Origin: an uncultured Clostridia bacterium
Lineage (GTDB): Bacteria; Bacillota; Clostridia; Oscillospirales; Acutalibacteraceae
Reading direction: 5' to 3'
Assembly: GCA_946187095.1 (NCBI GenBank)
Contig: CAMHPW010000097.1
Coordinates: forward strand, 1-5,384
DNA: 5,384 nt
Part shown: positions 1 to 5,384 of the stretch, in pieces
Numbering within the stretch: position 1 is the first letter of the stretch
How the letters are laid out: every line of letters begins with the position of its first letter
Position numbers and translations under genes: made by a program
The notes under the pieces: generated by a model
Told to the model about the DNA's origin: nothing
Seen by the model: the letters and a program-made list of their open reading frames with translations, nothing else
Databases searched by the model: none

Positions 1-1273
1 CTGTGATCTTGTCGAAAAAACCTTTGACCTCGACATCATCTACTTCTATGTCATATACAAGCTGATATAAAACATCCGTATCGGAATAGGACACGCAGGA
101 AAGCGTTACAGACGTAAAGCCTTTTCTGACGGCTTTGAAGAAGTATGTCTCGGTATCGCCCTTGTCAACTCCCGAAAGTTCCACGATATTGGTATTGCTT
201 ATCTCAAATTTCCATTTATATCTCATGGGAGCATTCTTGACATCAATATAGAATGCTGCCGTGATCCTTTCAGGTTCGGGAAGTTCTCTTTCAAAGTAAT
301 TTCCCTCTGTCTTATCAACAGTGTAATTCAGATTTTTGTCAACGGTGATGTGATATGAAATGCTGTAAACCTTTCCGTTATAAGCCGTATATTTCATGGT
401 GAGATCGGCTGCCCCTGCCTTAGCCGTTCTGAAACGGTAATCAAGAGTCATGAACGGTTCAGCCGCACTCATACTGCCTGATGCTGTCTTTTCTTTAAAC
501 AGCACACTTTCACCGGAAATTTCATAACTCCACTGATACGGTGCGGAAATAGGTGCTTTGAGTTTCAGAGAAAATTCGGCAGGAGTCTTGATTCCTTCAT
601 TTTCGACAGTCAGTGAAAAGTATTTTTCGCTGACCTGTCCGAAAACATCCCTTGCTTTGATGCAGATATCATATTTGCCTTTTTCCTGCGGTCTCCACTG
701 CATCGAATCGGCTTCTTTGAAGTCATTGAGCGTTGTCCATGTATTGCTGTCGGCATTTTTGCAGTAATAGGCATACTGATATCGGGGCATACCGCCTGTT
801 GCCTTTGCGGTGAGAGTGACGGTTTCACCCATTCTGATATGAGTGGAACTCAGCAAAGAAACATTCACCAATTCTTCGGCGGCTGTCAGGTCAAAATATT
901 TTTTATAAACTTTTCTGTTATAGAATATTTTGATACATATTTCATAGATTCCCATATCTTCGGGAGTCCACTGAATCGTATCATTATGGTCATAAGCCTG
1001 CAAAGTCACCCAGCCCTCATTTTCATAGTTGTAATAAAAGGCATACTGACATTTTTTTTTATCAAGACCTTTTGCCATTGCATTAAGAGTCACGGAATAT
1101 CCGAGATTGACAAAATTGGTGCTGATTTTCGAGATATTCACGGATTTGGAATTGGCAGTCGTCTGGGTAACGACTTCTGCCACTTTCTCCGCATTTGCGG
1201 TAAAAGATGATATATTAACAGCCAATGCCAGCGTGAGTATCACGGATATTATCATAAAAATCTTTTTGGACAT
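1..1273 (-). CDS. Secreted multidomain protein with two Tyr-rich repeats and two chagasin-like modules, 3' end missing
   Basis: An open frame of 424 codons starts at 1273 and runs off the left edge, so the C-terminus is missing. Residues 1-28 form a signal peptide: MSKK, a hydrophobic core (IFMIISVILTLALAV), and an ANA cleavage site before Glu29. The mature protein should be exported. Residues about 47-131 and 137-223 are a tandem repeat. Both copies share a VN(I/V)S opening, a VTL strand, a (C/Y)QYA(F/Y)Y motif, W-x-TL, QW-x-P, a G-x-Y-(E/D)-ICIK strand and a KYF-x-LT ending. This resembles the Y_Y_Y (triple-tyrosine) beta-sandwich modules common in clostridial secreted proteins. Residues about 231-312 and 336-412 are a second pair, with Y-x-W-x-(Y/F)-EIS followed by strand-rich sequence. 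They recall the chagasin (I42) fold but lack clear NPTTG, GxGG and RPW inhibitor loops. No catalytic motif is visible. A binding or adhesive surface role is inference; the domain names are my recognition, without a profile search. Confidence 0.85.
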   Translation of the reverse strand, partial: MSKKIFMIISVILTLALAVNISSFTANAEKVAEVVTQTTANSKSVNISKISTNFVNLGYSVTLNAMAKGLDKKKCQYAFYYNYENEGWVTLQAYDHNDTIQWTPEDMGIYEICIKIFYNRKVYKKYFDLTAAEELVNVSLLSSTHIRMGETVTLTAKATGGMPRYQYAYYCKNADSNTWTTLNDFKEADSMQWRPQEKGKYDICIKARDVFGQVSEKYFSLTVENEGIKTPAEFSLKLKAPISAPYQWSYEISGESVLFKEKTASGSMSAAEPFMTLDYRFRTAKAGAADLTMKYTAYNGKVYSISYHITVDKNLNYTVDKTEGNYFERELPEPERITAAFYIDVKNAPMRYKWKFEISNTNIVELSGVDKGDTETYFFKAVRKGFTSVTLSCVSYSDTDVLYQLVYDIEVDDVEVKGFFDKIT

Positions 1274-1282
1274 ATTGATCAT

Positions 1283-1288
1283 TCCTCC
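1283..1288 (-). promoter_or_regulatory. Ribosome binding site that sets the start of the secreted protein
   Basis: On the minus strand GGAGGA lies nine bases upstream of the ATG at 1273, close to ideal Shine-Dalgarno spacing. An in-frame ATG at 1282 would add only Met-Ile-Asn, but it directly abuts the GGAGGA and so has no usable spacing. The start at 1273 is therefore preferred. Confidence 0.8.
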
Positions 1289-1308
1289 AATTTTCATGTA
1301 GTTTCTCT

Positions 1309-1338
1309 ATTATTAGCACAAAAAAATGTATCTGTCAA
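1309..1338 (-). promoter_or_regulatory. Sigma-A-type promoter of the secreted protein gene
   Basis: On the minus strand a perfect -35 box TTGACA (1338-1333) is followed by an 18-base spacer and AATAAT (1314-1309), five of six matches to TATAAT. Transcription would start near 1302, giving a short leader that includes the ribosome binding site. The -35 box lies inside the alaS terminator hairpin, so the end of one unit and the start of the next share DNA. No transcript data are available; this is from consensus match and position only. Confidence 0.6.
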
Positions 1339-1367
1339 TGTTTTTGACACCGACAGACACATTTTTT
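1320..1367 (-). terminator. Rho-independent terminator of alaS, palindromic and possibly bidirectional
   Basis: The arms 1321-1336 and 1352-1367 pair over nine bases, one A/C mismatch (1330/1358), then six more bases, with a 15-base loop. Read on the minus strand the hairpin ends in seven T residues (1326-1320), as expected downstream of alaS, whose stop codon is at 1424-1422. The A-run on the other arm gives a T-run on the plus strand too, so it could stop transcription both ways. A smaller stem, TGTCAA/TTGACA (1333-1338 with 1344-1349), is an alternative fold. GC is low in the outer stem, so efficiency is uncertain. Confidence 0.7.
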
Positions 1368-1372
1368 ATCAT
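1344..1372 (+). promoter_or_regulatory. Possible plus-strand promoter reading antisense into alaS
   Basis: The plus strand carries TTGACA (1344-1349), a 17-base spacer and TATCAT (1367-1372), five of six matches to TATAAT. It would fire into the 3' end of alaS on the opposite strand. No plus-strand gene with a convincing ribosome binding site follows, so any product would be an antisense RNA. The second TTGACA is a by-product of the inverted repeat, so this may be chance. Confidence 0.25.
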
Positions 1373-1386
1373 AACGTCCAAAATAT

Positions 1387-1421
1387 AATTAAGAATTAAG
1401 AATTCATAATGCAGAATTATG
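1387..1421. repeat. Short AT-rich direct/inverted repeat abutting the alaS stop codon
   Basis: Two copies of AATTAAG plus a final AATT (1387-1404) run into an inverted repeat, CATAAT (1405-1410) and ATTATG (1416-1421), around the loop GCAGA. The element ends one base before the alaS stop codon. Elements of this AATTAAG/GAATTC style are often dispersed between genes in bacterial genomes; that this one is dispersed is inference. It could also be simple AT-rich sequence. Confidence 0.45.
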
Positions 1422-4034
1422 TTATTTTACAAAACCAAGTACAATATTTTCGACTTTTTCAAGTACGGAATTGATTTTTGAAACATCTCCGACACCTGCC
1501 ATAGCTCTTTCGGGCTTGCCGCCGCCCTTGCCGTCTACCAATGCGGCAACTTCCTTGATGATTTTACCTGAGTGACAGCCGAGTTTCAAAGCGTCTTTTC
1601 CGCAGGCAACAGCGATATTGGAATTGCCGAAAAGTACAGCAACCGCTTTCGGTTCGAGTTCAAGCACCCTGTCAAGCATCACTTTCAGTTCGGCAGAGCT
1701 TACGGCAAAATTGCCTTTGATAATCTTGACACCGTTGATTTCTTCGGCATTTTTGATAAGGCTATCTATGCTCATGGAAACGAGTTTCGCCGTGAGTCTT
1801 TCAATTTCCTTGTCTTTTTCTTTCAGTTCGCTGACGGTATGTTCGCAGACGGATTTGAGATTGTTCATATTGGTAGCTTTCACGGCTTTCATGCTGTCCG
1901 AGATGATATCGGAATAGCTGTCGATAACGTCAAGAACACCTCTGCCCGTAACGGCTTCAATTCTTCTGACACCCGAAGCGACAGAGCCTTCACTCAATAT
2001 TCTGAACAAGCCTATTTTAGCGGTATTTTCGATATGGGTACCGCCACAGAATTCCTTTGAGAATTCATCTATCATGACAACTCTTACGACATCACCGTAT
2101 TTTTCACCGAATAATGCCATAGCACCGAGTTTTTTTGCTTCCTCTATAGGCATTTCCTTTGTAACGACATTGATACCCTTGAAAATTTCGTCATTGACAA
2201 GAGTTTCGATTGTTTTGAGTTCGGTATCGGTCAATGCGGAGAAATGCGTGAAGTCAAAACGGAGTTTATCGGCAGTTACAAGCTGTCCTGCCTGTTCAAC
2301 GTGAGTGCCGAGGACATTTCTCAAAGCTGCCTGCAAAAGATGTGCTGCCGTATGATTACGCATGATGGAATAACGGTTTTCATAGTCAACTTCAGCCTTT
2401 GCGGAATCGCCGTTTTCAAAAGCACCCTCTGTCACGATACATCTGTGCATATAAATGCCGTTGTTGTCTTTCACGGTGTCTTTGACTTCCATTTTAGCGG
2501 TTTCTGTGGTAATGATACCGATATCGCCGACCTGTCCGCCGCTTTCCGCATAGAAAGGCGTTGTATCGAGAACAACGACGATTTCATCGCCTGTACCTGC
2601 AAATTCAACTTTTTCACCGTCTTTGACAACGGCAAGGATTTTTGCATCTGCCGTCAAATCGGTATAGCCGACAAATTTTGTTTTTTCAATGCCGCCAAAG
2701 TCGATTGCATCACTTTCCCAAGCCTCAGCACCTGCGTTTTTACGGGCACCTCTTGCACGTTGTTTCTGCTCTTTGAGAAGTTCTTCAAATCTTTCCATGT
2801 CAACGGTCATGCCCTTTTCGGCAGCAACTTCTTTCAGCAAGTCAACAGGGAATCCGAATGTATCATTGAGTTTAAAAGCGTCCTCACCCGAAATTCTGTT
2901 TATCTCTGAATTTGCTATGATTTCATCAAGCAGTTCAAAACCCTGATTGAGCGTTTTGGAGAAACTTTCTTCTTCATTCTTGATGACTTTCACGATAAAG
3001 TCACGTTTTTCGGCAAGTTCGGGATATACGGGATTTTCCTGTACGACTGTATCAACGACTTTATACAGGAAAGGTTCTGAAATGCCCAAAAGTCTGCCAT
3101 GACGAGCGGCACGTCTTAACAATCTTCTCAAAACATAGCCCCTGCCCTCATTGGACGGCATAACACCGTCACCGATCATGAAAGTCGTACTTCTGATATG
3201 GTCTGTGATCACTCTCAGTGAAACGTCTGTTTTGTCGCTGTCACCGTATTTCACGCCGACAAGTTCGGAAATTTTACCCATGATATTCTGAACGGTATCG
3301 ACTAAGAAAAGATTGTCAACGCCCTGCATAATGCAGGCAAGTCTTTCCAGTCCCATACCTGTATCGATATTGGGGTGGTCAAGGGGAGTATAATTATTTT
3401 TGCCGTCATTGTCAAATTGGGTGAATACGTTGTTCCAGAATTCAACGTATCTGTCGCAGTCACAGCCGACTTTGCAGTCGGGCTTGCCGCAGCCGTATTT
3501 TTCGCCCCTGTCGAAATACAGTTCGGAACAGGGACCGCAGGGACCTTCACCGTGTTCCCAGAAGTTATCTTCTTTGCCGAGTCTTACGATTCTGTCGGGA
3601 GATACGCCTACTTCCTTTGTCCAGATGTCAAAGGCTTCATCATCATTTTCATAGATAGATACCCATACTTTGTCAACGGGCAATTCAAGGACTTTCGTAC
3701 AGAATTCCCAAGCCCAAGCAGTAGCCTCATGCTTGAAGTAATCGCCGAAAGAGAAGTTTCCGAGCATTTCAAAGAAAGTGCCGTGACGGGCGGTAATGCC
3801 GACTCTTTCGATATCAGGGGTACGGATACATTTCTGACAAGTCGTGACACGCTTTCTGGGGGGAGTGACTTCACCCGTAAAGAATTTTTTCATGGGAGCC
3901 ATGCCTGAGTTTATCAAAAGCAGGCTGTTGTCATTTTTGGGTATGAGGGGAAAGCTGGGAAGTCTGAGATGTCCCTTTGATTCAAAGAAAGACAAATACA
4001 TTTCCCTGAGTTCATTCAATCCTGTCCATTTCAT
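1422..4034 (-). CDS. alaS: Alanine--tRNA ligase (AlaRS), full length
   Basis: This cytoplasmic class II synthetase joins alanine to tRNA-Ala using ATP and clears misacylated Ser- and Gly-tRNA-Ala. The 870-residue product matches the usual family length. The aminoacylation core (about 1-240) has motif 2 in RHGTFFEMLGNFSFGDYFK (83-101) and motif 3 in DTGMGLER (224-231). The tRNA-recognition region carries EGRGYVLRRLLRRAARHG (296-313). The editing domain has both halves of its zinc site, HTAAH (561-565) and CGGTH (663-667). A likely coiled coil at about 730-755 leads to the DHHA1/C-Ala domain with GKGGGKPERAMAGVG (835-849). A Cys-rich insert (C182, C187, C191, C193) sits in the core. All expected catalytic and zinc-binding residues seen are present, with no frameshift. 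The start at 4034 fits the family N-terminus and follows AAGGTGATC. An alanine T-box leader directly upstream controls the gene. Confidence 0.98.
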   Translation of the reverse strand: MKWTGLNELREMYLSFFESKGHLRLPSFPLIPKNDNSLLLINSGMAPMKKFFTGEVTPPRKRVTTCQKCIRTPDIERVGITARHGTFFEMLGNFSFGDYFKHEATAWAWEFCTKVLELPVDKVWVSIYENDDEAFDIWTKEVGVSPDRIVRLGKEDNFWEHGEGPCGPCSELYFDRGEKYGCGKPDCKVGCDCDRYVEFWNNVFTQFDNDGKNNYTPLDHPNIDTGMGLERLACIMQGVDNLFLVDTVQNIMGKISELVGVKYGDSDKTDVSLRVITDHIRSTTFMIGDGVMPSNEGRGYVLRRLLRRAARHGRLLGISEPFLYKVVDTVVQENPVYPELAEKRDFIVKVIKNEEESFSKTLNQGFELLDEIIANSEINRISGEDAFKLNDTFGFPVDLLKEVAAEKGMTVDMERFEELLKEQKQRARGARKNAGAEAWESDAIDFGGIEKTKFVGYTDLTADAKILAVVKDGEKVEFAGTGDEIVVVLDTTPFYAESGGQVGDIGIITTETAKMEVKDTVKDNNGIYMHRCIVTEGAFENGDSAKAEVDYENRYSIMRNHTAAHLLQAALRNVLGTHVEQAGQLVTADKLRFDFTHFSALTDTELKTIETLVNDEIFKGINVVTKEMPIEEAKKLGAMALFGEKYGDVVRVVMIDEFSKEFCGGTHIENTAKIGLFRILSEGSVASGVRRIEAVTGRGVLDVIDSYSDIISDSMKAVKATNMNNLKSVCEHTVSELKEKDKEIERLTAKLVSMSIDSLIKNAEEINGVKIIKGNFAVSSAELKVMLDRVLELEPKAVAVLFGNSNIAVACGKDALKLGCHSGKIIKEVAALVDGKGGGKPERAMAGVGDVSKINSVLEKVENIVLGFVK

Positions 4035-4038
4035 TTTC

Positions 4039-4047
4039 GATCACCTT
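4039..4047 (-). promoter_or_regulatory. Ribosome binding site of alaS
   Basis: On the minus strand AAGGTGATC pairs well with the 3' end of 16S rRNA, though it lacks the central GAGG run. Four bases separate it from the ATG at 4034, nine counted from its AGG. It lies past the T-box terminator U-tract, so it is exposed only on read-through transcripts. Confidence 0.7.
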
Positions 4048-4069
4048 TTCCTTTAATTTTTTTGCCGAG

Positions 4070-4120
4070 ATAAAAATAAAAAACGGAAAATCTCGTCTTT
4101 CATGGGACGAAATCTTCCGT
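4070..4120 (-). terminator. T-box intrinsic terminator, mutually exclusive with the antiterminator
   Basis: On the minus strand the arms 4120-4106 and 4097-4083 form 15 continuous pairs, including two G-U pairs, with an eight-base loop (4105-4098). The run TTTTTATTTTTAT follows (4082-4070). The upstream arm holds the ACGG and TCGT segments and the first C of CCC that the antiterminator also needs, so the two folds cannot coexist. Confidence 0.92.
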
Positions 4121-4310
4121 GTTACCACCCAAATTGCATTGTAAAAAATGCCGCTCATTGAGGGCTTTAACGCAGCCGATACGTTGCGGTTTGCCGCAAA
4201 TGCTCCGAGTCAGCCCAAGCAGCTTTTTGTAAAAGTCTTTCAGCGGATAACTTTCTCTCTGTGACAAAGGTGTTGCTTTTTTTCTCATCTCAGCATGAAC
4301 AATATTGATA
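4070..4310 (-). ncRNA. Alanine T-box riboswitch (leader of alaS)
   Basis: The leader senses tRNA-Ala charging and switches between termination and read-through into alaS. Stem I begins with TGCT (4295-4292) pairing AGCA (4204-4201). Next comes a kink-turn-like AUGA/GGA pair, then GAG/CTC. Above that, helix AAGCA/TGCTT (4278-4274 with 4221-4217) leaves GGGCTGA unpaired. It contains the specifier GCT (4214-4212), an Ala codon followed by a purine. Helices TTTGT/ACAAA and AAAGT/ACTTT, with AGAGAG between them, complete the arm. Hairpins TTGCGG-CAAA-CCGCAA (4199-4184) and GCATT/AATGC (4151-4136) fill the linker. The antiterminator is GGG, bulge TGGTAAC (4127-4121), ACGG/TCGT, then CCC (to 4104). 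TGGT matches an ACCA tRNA end, right for Ala. The usual bulge is UGGNACC, so one base differs. The 5' end is inferred from the promoter. Confidence 0.93.
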
Positions 4311-4316
4311 CATATA

Positions 4317-4344
4317 ATTATAAACTTTTTTACACCCTTGTCAA
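4317..4344 (-). promoter_or_regulatory. Consensus sigma-A promoter of the T-box and alaS
   Basis: On the minus strand TTGACA (4344-4339) and TATAAT (4322-4317) are both perfect matches, with a 16-base spacer. Transcription should start near 4310, giving a leader of about 275 bases before the alaS ATG. A strong constitutive promoter fits T-box control, where regulation is by premature termination. The -35 box begins only ten bases beyond the stop codon of the upstream membrane-protein gene. Confidence 0.88.
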
Positions 4345-4354
4345 GCATAAAATT

Positions 4355-5011
4355 TTATTTTTTGATTTTTATATTGATAAAATTGAGCAGGGATATCAGG
4401 CCGACGATCACGGCACTGCCGCCCATGATGATAATGACAAGGGCAAGAACGGAATTTTTTTCCATATCCCTGAGAAACATTCCCACTACGGTAAAGGGCA
4501 CACCTGCCGCAAGTGGGATAATAAAGGAAGAACGCTTGTATTTAATTTCTTCTTCGGTATCGGTATCCGTTTCATCGTCACGGATTTTTTTATAACGCTT
4601 GAACTGCACGATCTTATAAATGCCGACCGTCAGGAACGGCACGGATAAGAATATGATCATAGCCCCCCTGTACTGCATAGTTTTCGTCCATATGACAGTA
4701 GGATCGTCCTCACTGACGTATATTTTGACGGTATCGCCCTTTTTCCATGAAGTTTCATATTGTTTCAGTGTGACGTTTTCAAACTTTTCGCCGTTATAGA
4801 CATATTCCACCAAAGTCGTATTGGACTGGATGTCCGAGGCTTCGGCTATATTAAAGCCCGTGATGGTTGCCGTACAGTAGACAGACTTGTCAGGCATACT
4901 TGCATTCATGATCTGAATGGTCGTTCCTACTCCCAAAAGTATCGTTCCTATGATGATCAGAATGATACTGCCCCTCATTCCGATTCTTTCAATGGAAACT
5001 TTTTGTTTCAT
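4355..5011 (-). CDS. Four-helix membrane protein with DUF3592-like extracellular domain
   Basis: The 218-residue product has four predicted membrane helices at about 14-35, 116-135, 162-180 and 188-210. Between helices 1 and 2 lies a soluble beta-rich domain (about 36-115). It has C-T-A-T-I-T-G, V-E-Y-V-Y-N-G-E-K-F and KGDTVKIYVSEDDPTVIW, a strand order like DUF3592 proteins, whose function is unknown. The loop between helices 2 and 3 is cytoplasmic and charged (KRYKKIRDDETDTDTEEE). No catalytic residues or signal peptidase site are seen. The start at 5011 is chosen because AGGGGGAA lies eight bases upstream. An in-frame ATG at 5059 would add 16 residues (MRRVRKNALLNRGNIF) but has no ribosome binding site. 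The upstream gene ends 54 bases away, so cotranscription is possible. No hairpin terminator is evident after the stop. A role in the cell envelope is inference from topology alone. Confidence 0.85.
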   Translation of the reverse strand: MKQKVSIERIGMRGSIILIIIGTILLGVGTTIQIMNASMPDKSVYCTATITGFNIAEASDIQSNTTLVEYVYNGEKFENVTLKQYETSWKKGDTVKIYVSEDDPTVIWTKTMQYRGAMIIFLSVPFLTVGIYKIVQFKRYKKIRDDETDTDTEEEIKYKRSSFIIPLAAGVPFTVVGMFLRDMEKNSVLALVIIIMGGSAVIVGLISLLNFINIKIKK

Positions 5012-5018
5012 AAAAATA

Positions 5019-5026
5019 TTCCCCCT
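5019..5026 (-). promoter_or_regulatory. Ribosome binding site that sets the start of the membrane protein
   Basis: On the minus strand AGGGGGAA lies eight bases before the ATG at 5011. The longer in-frame start at 5059 has only AT-rich sequence (ATAACCGTTT) ahead of it, which decides for 5011. Confidence 0.7.
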
Positions 5027-5065
5027 ATTCAGCAGAGCATTCTTCCGAACCCTCCGCATAAACGG

Positions 5066-5384
5066 TTATTGTCTGGCACAACCATAAATATCGTAAGATA
5101 CTGGATGATTTAAATAAATTCCTGAATGATAAAGATCTAGTATTCCAGGCTCTTTACTTGGTCGAAGGCAATCTATTTTTACATCTGGATCATAATAATT
5201 AGTGCAATAGCTTTCTTTATTAAATCCTGTTTTAAGATCGAGGAGTTTTCCCGCCTTTGAATTAGGACCGGAATATATTTTAGGAACACTAGAAGCATTA
5301 TAAAAATAATTATTGCTTATTTCCCAAGCTGATTTTGGCTCAAATTCAATGGCGGTATCATGGAAAATAAAGTTATTTTTCAGT
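5066..5384 (-). CDS. C-terminal part of a probable right-handed parallel beta-helix protein, 5' end missing
   Basis: An open frame enters from the right edge and ends at TAA (5068-5066), giving 105 visible residues. The first 30 show parallel beta-helix rungs: NNFIF, then AIEFE, then ISNNYFYNAS, with the Asn ladder typical of PbH1 repeats in pectate-lyase-like and other surface polysaccharide-binding or -cleaving proteins. The rest (YSGPNSKAGKLLDL, FNKESYCTNYYDPDVKI, ILDLYHSGIYLNHPV, ending GCARQ) is less regular and looks like the C-terminal cap. Three Cys (60, 72 and 102 of the visible part) could be structural. No active site can be assigned. GC is about 32% by hand count over 5101-5340, well below the neighbouring genes, and TTA, ATA and AGT codons are frequent. 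The fold call is moderate; any enzymatic role is unproven. Confidence 0.65.
   Translation of the reverse strand, partial: LKNNFIFHDTAIEFEPKSAWEISNNYFYNASSVPKIYSGPNSKAGKLLDLKTGFNKESYCTNYYDPDVKIDCLRPSKEPGILDLYHSGIYLNHPVSYDIYGCARQ

Noticed and set aside
839..1210. Plus-strand open frame of 123 codons opposite the secreted protein
   Set aside because: The minus frame has a signal peptide, ribosome binding site, promoter and internal repeats; the plus frame has none of these.
2244..2909. Plus-strand open frame of 221 codons
   Set aside because: It is antisense to alaS, has no ribosome binding site, is Phe/Cys-rich and resembles no family; it reflects the codon structure of alaS on the other strand.
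3375..3908. Plus-strand open frame of 177 codons
   Set aside because: It lies wholly within the alaS core domain on the opposite strand, without initiation signals; a shadow frame.
4217..4223. Alternative Ala specifier GCT at 4223-4221
   Set aside because: It overlaps TGCTT, which pairs with AAGCA in stem I, while the GCT at 4214-4212 lies in the open loop and is followed by a purine.
4100..4348. Minus-strand open frame of 82 codons overlapping the leader
   Set aside because: Its putative start is at or before the promoter and upstream of the inferred transcription start, and the region is fully explained as a T-box RNA.
5012..5059. Longer start for the membrane protein at 5059
   Set aside because: No Shine-Dalgarno sequence precedes it, and it would run through the good AGGGGGAA site used by 5011.
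5012..5065. Possible terminator between the beta-helix and membrane-protein genes
   Set aside because: I found no stable stem followed by a T-run; the only T-run is just before the ATG at 5011 and no stem precedes it.
1..5384. CRISPR array, tRNA/rRNA, transposase or attachment site
   Set aside because: No spaced direct repeats, cloverleaf, rRNA-like sequence, transposase motif or long terminal inverted repeats were seen.

Overview
The window looks like chromosomal DNA from a low-to-moderate GC Firmicute of the class Clostridia, most plausibly a Ruminococcus-like member of the Oscillospiraceae. This rests on a T-box leader in front of alaS, strong AGGAGG-type ribosome binding sites, a clostridial-style alanyl-tRNA synthetase with a Cys-rich insert, and a secreted protein built from Tyr-rich repeats of a kind common in ruminococci. 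The lineage is inferred, because there is no rRNA or other decisive marker. Hand counts of sample 60-base lines give about 38-58% GC in the alaS, membrane-protein and secreted-protein genes, mostly 42-45%, against about 32% over 240 bases at the right edge.

All four convincing genes lie on the minus strand, so transcription runs from high to low coordinates. In that order they are: (1) 5384-5066, the C-terminal 105 residues of a probable parallel beta-helix protein, cut by the window edge; (2) 5011-4355, a 218-residue four-helix membrane protein with a DUF3592-like extracellular domain; (3) about 4344-4070, a consensus promoter followed by an alanine T-box riboswitch with specifier GCU, a seven-nucleotide UGGU bulge, a competing 15-bp terminator and a U-tract; (4) 4034-1422, full-length alaS; (5) 1421-1274, an intergenic region with an AT-rich short repeat, a long terminator hairpin and a promoter whose -35 box lies inside that hairpin; (6) 1273-1, the N-terminal 424 residues of a secreted multidomain protein that runs off the left edge.

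The best-supported regulatory unit is T-box plus alaS. Uncharged tRNA-Ala should pair with GCU and with the UGGU bulge, stabilise the antiterminator and let transcription reach the synthetase gene. The flanking genes are envelope or secreted proteins with no evident link to alanine metabolism. They appear to be neighbours only, with their own promoter in the case of the secreted protein.

I found no CRISPR array, transposase, tRNA, rRNA, phage gene or defence gene, and no strong case for a new biological system. The observations most worth a second look are the compact terminator/promoter overlap at 1309-1372, the domain make-up of the secreted protein, and the base-composition break near 5066.
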